Source of the DNA: SKPT01 sp040905445
Lineage (GTDB): Bacteria; Planctomycetota; Phycisphaerae; Phycisphaerales; Phycisphaeraceae
Length of the DNA stretch: 64,000 bases
Direction of reading: 5' to 3'
Assembly: GCA_040905445.1 (NCBI GenBank)
Contig: JBBDRN010000043.1
Span: 1-64,000 of the forward strand
Of this stretch, positions 34,664 through 42,544 are shown piece after piece. Numbering within the stretch: position 1 is the first letter of the stretch; every line of letters starts with the position of its first letter. Position numbers and translations under genes: made by a program. The notes under the pieces were generated by a model, which saw only the letters and a list, made by a program, of their open reading frames with translations, was not told where the DNA came from and made no database searches.

Positions 34664-35263
34664 TCAATCGATCGCCAGGCCCGCGGCCTCGCGGCTGAAC
34701 TCGAACGTCTCCATCCACTCGACCTGCCGCGTGTCGAGCTCCGTGATGGAGTACTCAAGATAGTAGTGGTCGGTTCGCCGGCCGACGAACCGCTCGTCGG
34801 CGCGGCGCTGCTGCTCGCTGCCGGTGCGCGGGGCGGACATGAACACGGCGTGCATGACGTGCGTGGTGCGGGGCAGCTCGTGCAGCGTCTGGCCGTAGCC
34901 GCGGTCGCGGAGCATCTGCTGCCGCTCGGGCGGGATCTGGAAGTGGATGTTGTGCTGCTGCGAAAGCTGCTGCAGCGACATCGCCCCCTGCACGCGGGCC
35001 ATCAGCATCCACTGCTCGGGCATCGGGATGATGTCGGTCGTCAGGTTCTCGACCCGGTTGATCGTGATGTAGATGGGCTCCGACTCGGGCGTGCGCCCGG
35101 CGAGGAAGCTGCTGCCGGCGAGGCTGTCGGCCATGCGGGCGACCGTCTCGTCGAAGTCCTCGGGCTGAATGCGCGTCGTCGTGGGCGTCGCGCCACCCGC
35201 GCAGCCGCCGACGAGAAGCGCGGCAGCGATCGCGATGCTGAGCCCCATCGTTCGCACGGGCAT
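34664..35263 (-). CDS. LpoB-like lipoprotein 1
   Basis: 199 aa from ATG 35263 (ATG 35293 adds ten residues but lacks a ribosome site; AAGGAG lies just 5' of 35263, spacing short). Lipobox in IAIAAALLVGGCAGG. The core has DETVARMADSLAGSSFLAG, YITINRVENLTTDIIP, LSQQHNIHFQIPPERQQMLR and YYLEYSITELDTRQVEWMETF, the strand/helix order of LpoB, the outer-membrane activator of PBP1b. A PBP1-type partner is not in the window. It is the weaker of the two LpoB-like genes. Confidence 0.68.
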   Translation of the reverse strand: MPVRTMGLSIAIAAALLVGGCAGGATPTTTRIQPEDFDETVARMADSLAGSSFLAGRTPESEPIYITINRVENLTTDIIPMPEQWMLMARVQGAMSLQQLSQQHNIHFQIPPERQQMLRDRGYGQTLHELPRTTHVMHAVFMSAPRTGSEQQRRADERFVGRRTDHYYLEYSITELDTRQVEWMETFEFSREAAGLAID

Positions 35264-35313
35264 CGCTCCTTGCCGGACCAAGGTCATTGTCATGGGACGC
35301 GCACCGACGGCGG

Positions 35314-35955
35314 CTACCGGGTCTGGGCGAGGTCGAAGTCGCTGGAGAGGATGATCTCGCGGCTGCCGACGTGCAGCAGGCGGAACTCGAACCAGTACTG
35401 CCGCCGATCGCCGCGCCGCGACTCGTAGAAGTCGCCCGAAAGCATGTACGTATGCTCCGGGTCGTACCGCGTGCCGGACGTGCCGCTGCCCTCCTGGAGC
35501 AGGTCGTTGTCGCCGGCCCCGATGCGCTCGAGCTCGCGGTCGACGCGGCGCAGATCCTCGACGATGACGAAGTGGTTGCGCATCACGTCGCTGTTGATCA
35601 GGCGCGAGCGCAGGCGGCGCTGGATCTGCTCGAAGTCGCGCGTGGGCGTGCGCGTCTGGTTGTCGATCGTGCCCAGCTCCAGCAGCAGGCGATGATCCGC
35701 CGCCGCGATGCGCGGCAGGTCGGCGATCTCCAGCGCCAGGCGGTCGGCGGTCTGGTCGGAGAACTCCAGCATCGCCGGGATGCTGGCGCTGGTGGACTCG
35801 CGGTCGGCGCGGGTGGTCTCATACGAGTCGATCCGGTCCGATGCCCGTGGCGCGATCGGGTCGGACTGGCAGCCGACCATCGCCAGCAGGCCCAGGGTGA
35901 AAGCGAAGGTGGCCGTCGAACGTGCGAGCGTATGGCAGCGAGCAGATCGGTACAT
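35314..35955 (-). CDS. LpoB-like lipoprotein 2
   Basis: 213 aa. ATG 35955 follows GAGGAAA. Signal peptide with lipobox GLLAMVGC. The mature part fits the LpoB fold closely: LLLELGTIDNQTRTPTRDFE, QRRLRSRLINSDVMRNHFVIV, EDLRRVDRELERIG, YMLSGDFYESRR, YWFEFRLLHVGSREIILSSD. The last phrase (lipoprotein reports method of display, ending W/S-G-like strand) is typical. First gene of the minus-strand lipoprotein operon, followed 20 bases later by LpoB-like 1. Confidence 0.78.
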   Translation of the reverse strand: MYRSARCHTLARSTATFAFTLGLLAMVGCQSDPIAPRASDRIDSYETTRADRESTSASIPAMLEFSDQTADRLALEIADLPRIAAADHRLLLELGTIDNQTRTPTRDFEQIQRRLRSRLINSDVMRNHFVIVEDLRRVDRELERIGAGDNDLLQEGSGTSGTRYDPEHTYMLSGDFYESRRGDRRQYWFEFRLLHVGSREIILSSDFDLAQTR

Positions 35956-36166
35956 GCCGTTTCCTCGTGAGCAATGGACAACGCCGGCGGAAGCGCCGCC
36001 GCGCGGCCCGATTCTATGACCACCCCCGCCAGCGATGCAAGAAGTCCGCCCTCGCTACACCGGTTCATCGGCCAATCGTGCCACCGACGCTGAATGGAAA
36101 TTGCGATCGCCGCCACCCGGTAAAATACCCGTCGCGAACGACACATCCTTAGAAAGGAGCCGCCCC

Positions 36167-36646
36167 GTGTCCACGATCGACACCCGCCGCGTCGTCGACG
36201 CCATGCTCAGAATGCTCAGCGAAGCCTTCGAAGGTTGCGACGGCTGGACCTGGTTCATCAGCCACGACGTGCCGGACGCCGCCCTGTTCGCCGCCCTGGC
36301 GAATCTCACGCCGGAACAGGCCTCCACGCCCGCCGCCCCGGGCGGCCGCTCCATCGCCGCCCACGTCGAGCACCTGCGCTGGGCCCTGCACTTCGCCAGC
36401 ACCTTCCTCCAAGGCGACACGCCTGACCGCAACTGGGACAACAGTTGGACTGTCCAGGTCGTCGACAAAAAGCAGTGGCGCGACCTCCAGGCCGCCCTGC
36501 GCGAGCAGTACGAGACGCTGCGCGACCTCATCGACACCCGCGAGGACTGGTCCGATGATGTCCTCTTCCGCGGCACGATGGCGCAGCTTCCGCACACGGC
36601 CTACCACCTCGGCGCCATCCGCCAGCTCGTGCGCGTCGTCATGTAA
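36167..36646 (+). CDS. DinB-fold protein
   Basis: 159 aa. GTG start at 36167 is fixed by AAAGGAG exactly 7 bases upstream; the frame is open upstream to 36035 but without such a site. Four-helix DinB/YfiT-type fold. A metal-site His appears in AAHVEHLRWALHFAS, and the terminal His in HTAYHLGAIRQLVRVV. Usual roles in this fold are thiol-dependent transferases or metal-dependent hydrolases; the substrate is unknown. It converges on the FAD-oxidase gene, overlapping it by 8 bp. Confidence 0.82.
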   Translation: MSTIDTRRVVDAMLRMLSEAFEGCDGWTWFISHDVPDAALFAALANLTPEQASTPAAPGGRSIAAHVEHLRWALHFASTFLQGDTPDRNWDNSWTVQVVDKKQWRDLQAALREQYETLRDLIDTREDWSDDVLFRGTMAQLPHTAYHLGAIRQLVRVVM

Positions 36647-38375
36647 GGCCGTGCTCACCAACCGATTCGATCGCCCGCAACCCGTGGGCTGCTCGCGTCG
36701 GCGTCGCGCCGGCGGCGACGCCGGCGTCGCAGGACGGCTCATACCGCCCCGGGCTGATGACCCCGTCCGGGTCCAGCGTCGCCTTGAGCTGCGCCACCAC
36801 GTCCCAGTAGGACCAGCCCGACCCGCGCCCAAGCTTGCCATACCCCGCCGGCCCCGTGCGGTACGGCGGATACCCCGCGTCCATCAGCCGCGTCGTCAAC
36901 TCGTCGTAGCACGCCCGTGCCCGCTCAGCCTCGTCCGGCTCGCGGCGATCGAAATAGAGGTTCGACACGCAGATCATCGCCCGCTCGTTGATCATCGTGT
37001 ACGTCGAAAACGCCTCGAAGCCGTGCGCGGCGTATACCGGCTCCATGATGCGCCGCACCTGCTGCGCCGCCTCGCCGGTCATCGGCAGCACGGGCGAACA
37101 CCACATCAACCCGGCGTGGCGATCCAGCGGATCGGTCACCGCCTCGCGTGATCGCGCATCGCGCACGCGCCACAGCGTCCCCGCCAGCGCGTGGCCGTTG
37201 GGCTCGCCGCGCAGGAGCGCGTAGACGCCCTTGAGCCCGGCGAGCTGTTCGCGCAGCCCCTCGCCCCGACCCACCGCGCCCAGCCCGCGCCCCACGCGGT
37301 CCAGCCATGCCAGGCGACGGTCGGTAAAGAACATCACCCGCTGGCCACGCAGCGCGCGCTTGACGAGCTTGCGCGTCGCCGCGACGACGCCCGCCGGCCC
37401 GGCGATCGCGCCGGCGCCCGTCCACGCGCTGACCCCCAGCTCCCGCGCCATCGCCTGGCGCACGTCGTCGGGCAGCGGTGTACGGCCGCCGGCGCGGTCC
37501 CACGGGTAGCGGGCGCGGGCGGAGATGAGACGCAGGTCGTTGGCGATGTGCACCGCGCTGGTGATGACGCCCTGTCGGCGAAGCGGGGCAAGGCGCTCGA
37601 CCATCTCGGCCAAGCCATGCTCCGCGTCGCTGCTCTGGAAGAAGAAGGCGCAGAAGGCTTCCGGCTCCGGCGCCAGCCAGACGCCGAGGCGCGTGACGAT
37701 GCCGAGGTTGGACTGGGCGAACAGCCCGTCGAGGAACGGCCCGACGCCATAGGGGTAAACATGCTGGGCGCGGGCGTTGTCGTAGTGGGCGAAGCCGGTG
37801 CGGAGGATGCGGCCGTCGCCAAGGACGATCTCCATGCCGCAGGCGGTCAGGAAGTGGTCGCCATAGCGCGTGTGCCCGAAGCCGCGGTCCAGCGTGTTGC
37901 CCACGAAGCTGGCCCCGGGGCCGGCGCCGGTGGCGTCGATGGTGTAGGGCAGGCCGCGGTCCTTGAGGTATTGCCAGAGCTGGCCCTGGCTCACGCCGGG
38001 CTCGATGACGGCGTAGCCGAGCTCGGCGTTCACCTCGAGGATGCGGTTCATGCTGCTGAGGTCCAGCACCGCCTGGCCGGGGCCCGGGGGCGCGGCGTCG
38101 CCATAGCCCCAGTTGCACCCGCGCGAGACGGGGTGGAGCTTGAGCCCCGCCTCGCGGGCGACGCGCACCGCCGCCTGCACCTGCTCACTGGTGCGCGGCT
38201 GCAGGACCGCCATCGGCGCGCGGCAGGCCGCGCCCGAGCCGTCGGGCCCGGTGCTGCGGCCGAAGCGCTGCGTCATCGCGTCGTCGACGTGCACCGTCAC
38301 GCCCAGCGCGCTGAGCTGGCGCAGGGCGGCGAAGACGGCGCCGTTGTTCACGTTCTCGGGCTGCGCAGCGCGCAT
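36639..38375 (-). CDS. VAO/4-cresol-dehydrogenase-type FAD oxidoreductase
   Basis: 578 aa. Flavoprotein of the vanillyl-alcohol-oxidase family. The PCMH-type FAD domain spans residues about 50-260 (APMAVLQPRTSEQVQAAVRVA, HPVSRGCNWGYG, LDLSSMNRILEVN, YAVIEPGVSQGQLWQYLK, SFVGNTLDRGFGHTRYGDH). The cap domain follows, and the C-terminus has LKATLDPDGVISPGRY, the family's end signature. 4-cresol dehydrogenase and VAO oxidise p-substituted phenols. No cytochrome subunit gene is adjacent, so the electron acceptor is open. ATG 38375 has AGGAGA about 11 bases upstream. Confidence 0.88.
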   Translation of the reverse strand: MRAAQPENVNNGAVFAALRQLSALGVTVHVDDAMTQRFGRSTGPDGSGAACRAPMAVLQPRTSEQVQAAVRVAREAGLKLHPVSRGCNWGYGDAAPPGPGQAVLDLSSMNRILEVNAELGYAVIEPGVSQGQLWQYLKDRGLPYTIDATGAGPGASFVGNTLDRGFGHTRYGDHFLTACGMEIVLGDGRILRTGFAHYDNARAQHVYPYGVGPFLDGLFAQSNLGIVTRLGVWLAPEPEAFCAFFFQSSDAEHGLAEMVERLAPLRRQGVITSAVHIANDLRLISARARYPWDRAGGRTPLPDDVRQAMARELGVSAWTGAGAIAGPAGVVAATRKLVKRALRGQRVMFFTDRRLAWLDRVGRGLGAVGRGEGLREQLAGLKGVYALLRGEPNGHALAGTLWRVRDARSREAVTDPLDRHAGLMWCSPVLPMTGEAAQQVRRIMEPVYAAHGFEAFSTYTMINERAMICVSNLYFDRREPDEAERARACYDELTTRLMDAGYPPYRTGPAGYGKLGRGSGWSYWDVVAQLKATLDPDGVISPGRYEPSCDAGVAAGATPTRAAHGLRAIESVGEHGLT

Positions 38376-38692
38376 CGGGTGGGTCTCCTGTCGGGAAGGC
38401 CGCTCGCGGTCGCGACGTCGCGACGTCGATTAAGTGAAACCAACCGACGGTATCGCCCGGCGTGCCCGCCACCGTCATCGGCCGGAGCGGCGGCCACCAT
38501 CGGTCCGCACCCGCGGCCGCGCGGCAAGGCGGGGCGGTCGTGCCGGTCGCGCCGCCGGGCGCGGCTGGGCAAGGGGCAACTTCTGGTTAAGCGGGCCGGC
38601 GCATCCAGCGAAGCCGCGATCGGGCCGAAATCCAGCGATGGATCGTTGACGCCTGGGCGCACCTGCCCGGCCGATCCCGAGGAGGGTTTCCG
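38376..38692. other. Divergent intergenic region with tandem CGACGTCG palindromes
   Basis: No gene. At 38413-38428 two copies of the palindrome CGACGTCG lie head to tail, 38 bases upstream of the FAD-oxidase start, a plausible operator. GAGGAGG at 38677-38684 serves the FeeM-type gene. Confidence 0.4.
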
Positions 38693-39475
38693 ATGGTTGC
38701 ACCTGCATCCGGCCCGCATGCGCAGTCAAAAACGCCGGCCCCCGCCCCCGCCGCTGCCCCCGCCGCCAACCGCGGCGAGATCAGCAAGCCGAGCACGGGC
38801 CTCGTCTACAGCGTCGCGCGCTCGCTCGCCGACATCGAGGCCGCCTGGGGCCTGGTCTACCGGGCCTACATGCGATCGGGGTTGATCTCGCCCAACCCGG
38901 CGCGGCTGCACACCCAGCCCCAAGCCGTGGGCCCGCACACGATGGTCGTCGCCGGCCGGATCGGCCCCGTGGCGGTCAGCACGCTCAGTGCCTACCTCGA
39001 CACCGAGGCGGGCCTGCCGCTGGACGCTGTCTACCCCGACGAGATGCGCGCCCGCCGCGACGCGGGGCGCAAGCTCGCCGAGGGCGGGCTCTTCGCCGAC
39101 CGCCGCGCCCGCCTGACGCGGTCGGCGGACAGCCTCTTCGACCTCATGCGCTTCGTCGTGCTGTTCGCCTACTGCTTCGGCGCCGACGACCTGATGATCG
39201 GCGTGCACCCGCGGCACGCGCCGTTCTACCGCCGGTTCCTCGGCTTCGAGGTCGCCGGTCCGGAGAAGTCCTACAGCGTCGTCAACGACAACCCGGTCGT
39301 GCTCATGGAGATGAACCTCGCCGCCCGCTTTGCCGACGAGCCGCGCCGGCGCGGCATCGCCTACTTCGAGCAGCACCCGCTCACGGCCGACGACTTCGCC
39401 CAGCGCTACACGTTTCCGCCCGCGGAGGTCGAGGCCTCGGCGCTCGGCGAGTTCCTGCAAATGAAACCTGCGTGA
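38693..39475 (+). CDS. FeeM-type N-acyl amino acid synthase (GNAT fold)
   Basis: 260 aa. GNAT acyltransferase of the FeeM family, which makes long-chain N-acyl amino acids from acyl-ACP. ATG 38693 follows GAGGAGG. After a low-complexity Ala/Pro start, the core runs VYSVARSLADIEAAWGLVYR, TMVVAGRIGPVAVSTLSAYLDTE, LDAVYPDEMRARRDAGRKLAE, MRFVVLFAYCFGADDLMIGVHP and FYRRFLGFEVAG, in the order seen in FeeM/PEP-CTERM-linked acyltransferases. The product is inferred. Neighbouring genes (methyltransferase) could modify it but are separated by repeats. Confidence 0.82.
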   Translation: MVAPASGPHAQSKTPAPAPAAAPAANRGEISKPSTGLVYSVARSLADIEAAWGLVYRAYMRSGLISPNPARLHTQPQAVGPHTMVVAGRIGPVAVSTLSAYLDTEAGLPLDAVYPDEMRARRDAGRKLAEGGLFADRRARLTRSADSLFDLMRFVVLFAYCFGADDLMIGVHPRHAPFYRRFLGFEVAGPEKSYSVVNDNPVVLMEMNLAARFADEPRRRGIAYFEQHPLTADDFAQRYTFPPAEVEASALGEFLQMKPA

Positions 39476-39481
39476 CGTCGA

Positions 39482-39573
39482 GGGTGCCACTGACAAGCGG
39501 AGTCCGCGGAGCTTGTCAGTGCGAACGACGGCAAGCCCTGACAAGGCCGAAGACGCCCTTGTCAGGGCACCCG
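39482..39573. repeat. Double-hairpin (cloverleaf-like) palindromic element
   Basis: Outer arms GGGTGCC and GGCACCC enclose two perfect 11-bp hairpins, 39488-39521 (CACTGACAAGC) and 39536-39567 (CCCTGACAAGG). It is related to the GGTGCCACTGG hairpin at 4308-4340. No T-tract follows, though it could act as an mRNA 3'-end structure for the acyltransferase. Confidence 0.75.
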
Positions 39574-39644
39574 CGACAAATCAACGAGAGGCACTCTAGC
39601 CGGCGGCTCTTTAGGAACCCTGGAACCCGACGAACAGCTCACTG

Positions 39645-39727
39645 AACCGCGAAGAGGCGAAGGACGCGAAGTGCGCGAAGAAACAGAAACCACCATCCCT
39701 CCGCACTCTTCGCTGCTTCGCGGTTTT
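39645..39727. repeat. CGCGAAG word array, inverted pair
   Basis: AACCGCGAAGAGGCGAAGGA at the left pairs with the complement ending CTTCGCTGCTTCGCGGTTTT at the right. It follows the double hairpin directly and fills most of the space before the methyltransferase gene. Confidence 0.75.
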
Positions 39728-39780
39728 TCAGAGATCGCATCGGCAATCCCCCAATCCGCACCCCCTGAAGGATCCCCCTG

Positions 39781-40680
39781 ATGGTCGCCCCCTGGACACT
39801 TGGCCGCATCATCCTCGCCGAGACGCTGCACCGCCGCCCGCCGGCGCGCGTGCCTGAGCCGGCGATGGTCATGGACGACGTCGAGCACGTCGCCGACTAT
39901 GCCAGCGCCGGCGACGACGCGGGCACCATGACGCCAACGCACCTGCTGCACTCGGCGCAGGCGGCGGCGATCATCAAGCCGGGCGACCGCGTGCTCGACC
40001 TCGGCTGCGGGCCCGGGGCGCAGCTCATGCAGCTCGCGTCGCTCTGCCCCGAGGCACGCTTCGTCGGCGTCGACCTCTCCGAGCCGATGCTCGAACGCGC
40101 CCGCACGCGCGCCCGCCAGGCCGGTCTCACCAATCTCCACTGGTTCCAGGCCGACATCACCGCCCTTGATCGCTTCGGCGACGCCTCGTTCGACGTGATC
40201 GTCTCCTCAATGACCCTCCACCACCTGCCCGAGACGCGCGACCTGCGCCGCTGCTTCGTCCACGCCCGGCGGGTGCTCAAGCGCGGCGGGCGCATCTACT
40301 TCGCCGACTTCGCCCGCCTGCGCTCGGCGTGGGCGATGCGGGCGCTGGCCCACATGCGCGCCGCCACGCAGCCGCCCGCGTTCACCGAGGACTACCACAA
40401 CTCGCTGCGAGCGGCCTTTTCGACCCAGCAGTTCCACGACACCGCCGACGCCAGCGGGCTGACCGACCTGGCGCGGGCACGCCAGTACGTGACCCGGCCT
40501 CTGGGGATCATGCAGATCATCCAGAGCCAGGCGCCGGCGGAACTCGACCCCAACCTCGTCCATCGCCTCGCCGAGCGCTGCCGCGTCCTGACGAACACCG
40601 CCCGCAGCGACCTCGACACGCTCCTGGCCCTCTTCCGCCGTGGCGGCCTCGAGACGGTGCTTGGGGGGGTTCGCGGGTAA
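39781..40680 (+). CDS. Class I SAM-dependent methyltransferase
   Basis: 299 aa. Motif I is VLDLGCGPGAQLMQLA, motif II VGVDLSEPMLERAR, and the post-motif IVSSMTLHHLPETRDLRR and VLKRGGRIYFADFARL are those of UbiE/Coq5-like enzymes. The C-terminal third (LGIMQIIQSQAPAELDP, NTARSDLDTLLALFRRGGLE) does not match a known subclass. The acceptor is unknown. It lies 300 bases after the FeeM-type gene, but two repeat elements intervene, so a shared transcript is doubtful. Confidence 0.85.
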   Translation: MVAPWTLGRIILAETLHRRPPARVPEPAMVMDDVEHVADYASAGDDAGTMTPTHLLHSAQAAAIIKPGDRVLDLGCGPGAQLMQLASLCPEARFVGVDLSEPMLERARTRARQAGLTNLHWFQADITALDRFGDASFDVIVSSMTLHHLPETRDLRRCFVHARRVLKRGGRIYFADFARLRSAWAMRALAHMRAATQPPAFTEDYHNSLRAAFSTQQFHDTADASGLTDLARARQYVTRPLGIMQIIQSQAPAELDPNLVHRLAERCRVLTNTARSDLDTLLALFRRGGLETVLGGVRG

Positions 40681-40847
40681 AAGGTTCCGGAGCCAGGGTT
40701 CGGGGTTCCGGGATCCGGCAGGCTGTGGATTTACCCCCTGTTGCGGCTGCCCCCTTTCCTCGCGCCCCCTGCCGCCGCCCGCTAACGCTCGTGGCCGGGC
40801 CTGCCCGACATAATTGAGACGCCACCCCGCGCGTCGAGCCCCCTGCC

Positions 40848-41087
40848 ATGCCCCACCGACGTCGCGATATCGTCGACATCACCGGCCTGCGGCCATCCCG
40901 CGAGCGGGCCGGGCTGCGCGGCCGGCCCTGGATCGCCGTCCGGTGGGACTGCTGCTCGGCCTACAGCCGGGTCTACCGCAACCAGGCCGGCACTGCCTAC
41001 GAGGGCCGATGCCCGCGCTGCATGCGGGCGATCCGCGTGCGCGTCGGCCCCGGTGGCACCAACCACCGTTTCTTCATCGCCCAGTAG
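40848..41087 (+). CDS. Small CC/CPRC protein (planctomycete-type)
   Basis: 79 aa. The core RPWIAVRWDCCSAYSRVYRN, then TAYEGRCPRC and VRVGPGGTNHRFF, resembles a small protein I associate with many planctomycete genomes. Cys-Cys and Cys-Pro-x-Cys, 19 residues apart, could form a zinc ribbon. No enzyme signature. The gene is short, but it has normal codon use for the region and ordered conserved-looking blocks. The function is unknown. Confidence 0.75.
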   Translation: MPHRRRDIVDITGLRPSRERAGLRGRPWIAVRWDCCSAYSRVYRNQAGTAYEGRCPRCMRAIRVRVGPGGTNHRFFIAQ

Positions 41088-41552
41088 TCCCCCCCGCCAC
41101 ACCCCGCCACACCGCGCCGCACCCCGCCGGGGGCATCGTCATCGACGCCCAATCCGCGTTCCTGCTCCTGATCCTCGTCCTGGTTCCTAATCGCGGTCCA
41201 GGATTCTGATTAGGGTTTAGTCCATTCACCAAGGCCTCCCCCCACGGCGTGACGGGGCTGTGCCGGGCGGATCGGTGCGGGACAGGTGGAATCCGGCATG
41301 CCCGTGCGGGCGCGGGACGGGCGTTGACGCCGATCACGCCGCGTTTAGCCCACCCCGTCAAGCCGGGCAGGCAAACAGCCGATCGTTGACAACCGGAGAC
41401 GCGGGGGCTGCGGTTGTGTCCGGGCAGCGGGGGCGGTAAAGTCTGGGCATACTTTATTCGTTTATCCGGGAAGAAGTTGGTGCGTAAAAAAGTGGACACC
41501 CGTCGCAGAACCCGCGTCAGCGGCCTCCGGGTTGGGTGCGCCAGCCGACCCT
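41088..41552. other. Intergenic region before the kinase gene
   Basis: It carries CCCCGCCACA words (41090-41130) and a palindromic word (CCTAATC 41186-41192 with GATTAGG 41208-41214, flanked by GATCCTCGTCCTGG-type sequence). TTGACA at 41386-41391 has no matching -10. A minus-strand open frame through here (41074-41499) looks like a chance reading. Confidence 0.5.
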
Positions 41553-42458
41553 ATGAGTGAACTCCACGAGATCGCGGGCTATGAGATCGTCGCCACGCTC
41601 GGTCACGGGGCGCGGAGCACGATCTATCACGTGCGAGATCGCCGGCGGGAGCAGTACGCGCTCAAACGCGTCGTCAAGGCCACCGCCAGCGACCAGCGCT
41701 ACCTCGACCAGGCGATCCGCGAGCACCAGATCGCCCGCCGCTTCGACCACCCCTCCATCCGCAAGAGCCACCGCCTGCTCCGGCAGCGCAACTTCATCCG
41801 CACCAGCGAGGTGCTCGTGCTCATGGAGCTCGTCCTGGGCAAGACCCTTGAGCAACACCAGCCAAAACGGTTGGCAGATCTTGTGCTGACCTGCCGCCAC
41901 GCCGCCGAGGGGCTCGCCGTCATGCACGAGCAGGGCTACGTCCACGCCGACATCAAGCCCAACAACATCATGATCAACCAGGACGGGGCTGTGAAGATCA
42001 TCGACTTCGGCCAGAGTTGCCCTTCGGGGACGATCAAGAACCGCATCCAGGGCACGCCCGACTACATCGCCCCCGAGCAGGTCCAGCGCAAGCGCATCAT
42101 CCCCCAGACCGACATCTTCAACCTCGGCGCCACCATGTACTGGCTGCTGACCCGCCAGCACGTGCCGACCATGATGCCCAAGGGACAGGCGGGCATGGCG
42201 CTGAAGACCGAGACGCGTTGCGCGCCGCCGATCGAGCATAACCCGGAGGTGCCGCCGGCCCTTTCGTCGCTGGTGATGGACTGCATCGAGCGTCACCCGT
42301 CCGAGCGGCCGGACACCATGGTCCACGTCATCGACCGGATCGATATCGCCTTGGCACAACTCCAGCGCCGCGACGTGAGCGGCGGGGGGAGTGGCGGGCG
42401 GAGCGGCGGGAGTGGTGGGGTCGCCGAGACGCAGGTGCCGCGCCGCAATGCGTCGTAA
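41553..42458 (+). CDS. Serine/threonine protein kinase
   Basis: 301 aa, a soluble Hanks-type kinase with no membrane helix. Motifs: GHGARSTIYHV (glycine loop), YALKRVV (ATP Lys), HADIKPNNIMIN (catalytic loop), IDFGQSC (DFG), GTPDYIAPEQ (activation segment/APE). The catalytic HRD is HAD, so it is a non-RD kinase, probably not activated by activation-loop phosphorylation. The C-terminal SGGGSGGRSGGSGG is encoded by GGCGGG words (42385-42420). ATG 41553 was chosen as the residue before SELHEIAGYEIV. No adjacent phosphatase or substrate is identified. Confidence 0.92.
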   Translation: MSELHEIAGYEIVATLGHGARSTIYHVRDRRREQYALKRVVKATASDQRYLDQAIREHQIARRFDHPSIRKSHRLLRQRNFIRTSEVLVLMELVLGKTLEQHQPKRLADLVLTCRHAAEGLAVMHEQGYVHADIKPNNIMINQDGAVKIIDFGQSCPSGTIKNRIQGTPDYIAPEQVQRKRIIPQTDIFNLGATMYWLLTRQHVPTMMPKGQAGMALKTETRCAPPIEHNPEVPPALSSLVMDCIERHPSERPDTMVHVIDRIDIALAQLQRRDVSGGGSGGRSGGSGGVAETQVPRRNAS

Positions 42459-42544
42459 GCAGGCCTTCGCCATGCGAGCCGACCGTCCATCGGCCCCCGC
42501 ACGCAGCATCCCGCGGCGAGCTCTGATATTCCGTCACACCCGCT

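Noticed and set aside
36101..36126. TTGCGA ... TAAAAT as a promoter for the DinB-fold gene
   Set aside because: The spacer is only 14 bases.
41074..41499. 141-codon open frame on the minus strand between the small CC/CPRC gene and the kinase
   Set aside because: No domain pattern, no ribosome-binding site, and it runs through repeat words; it looks like a chance frame in GC-rich DNA.
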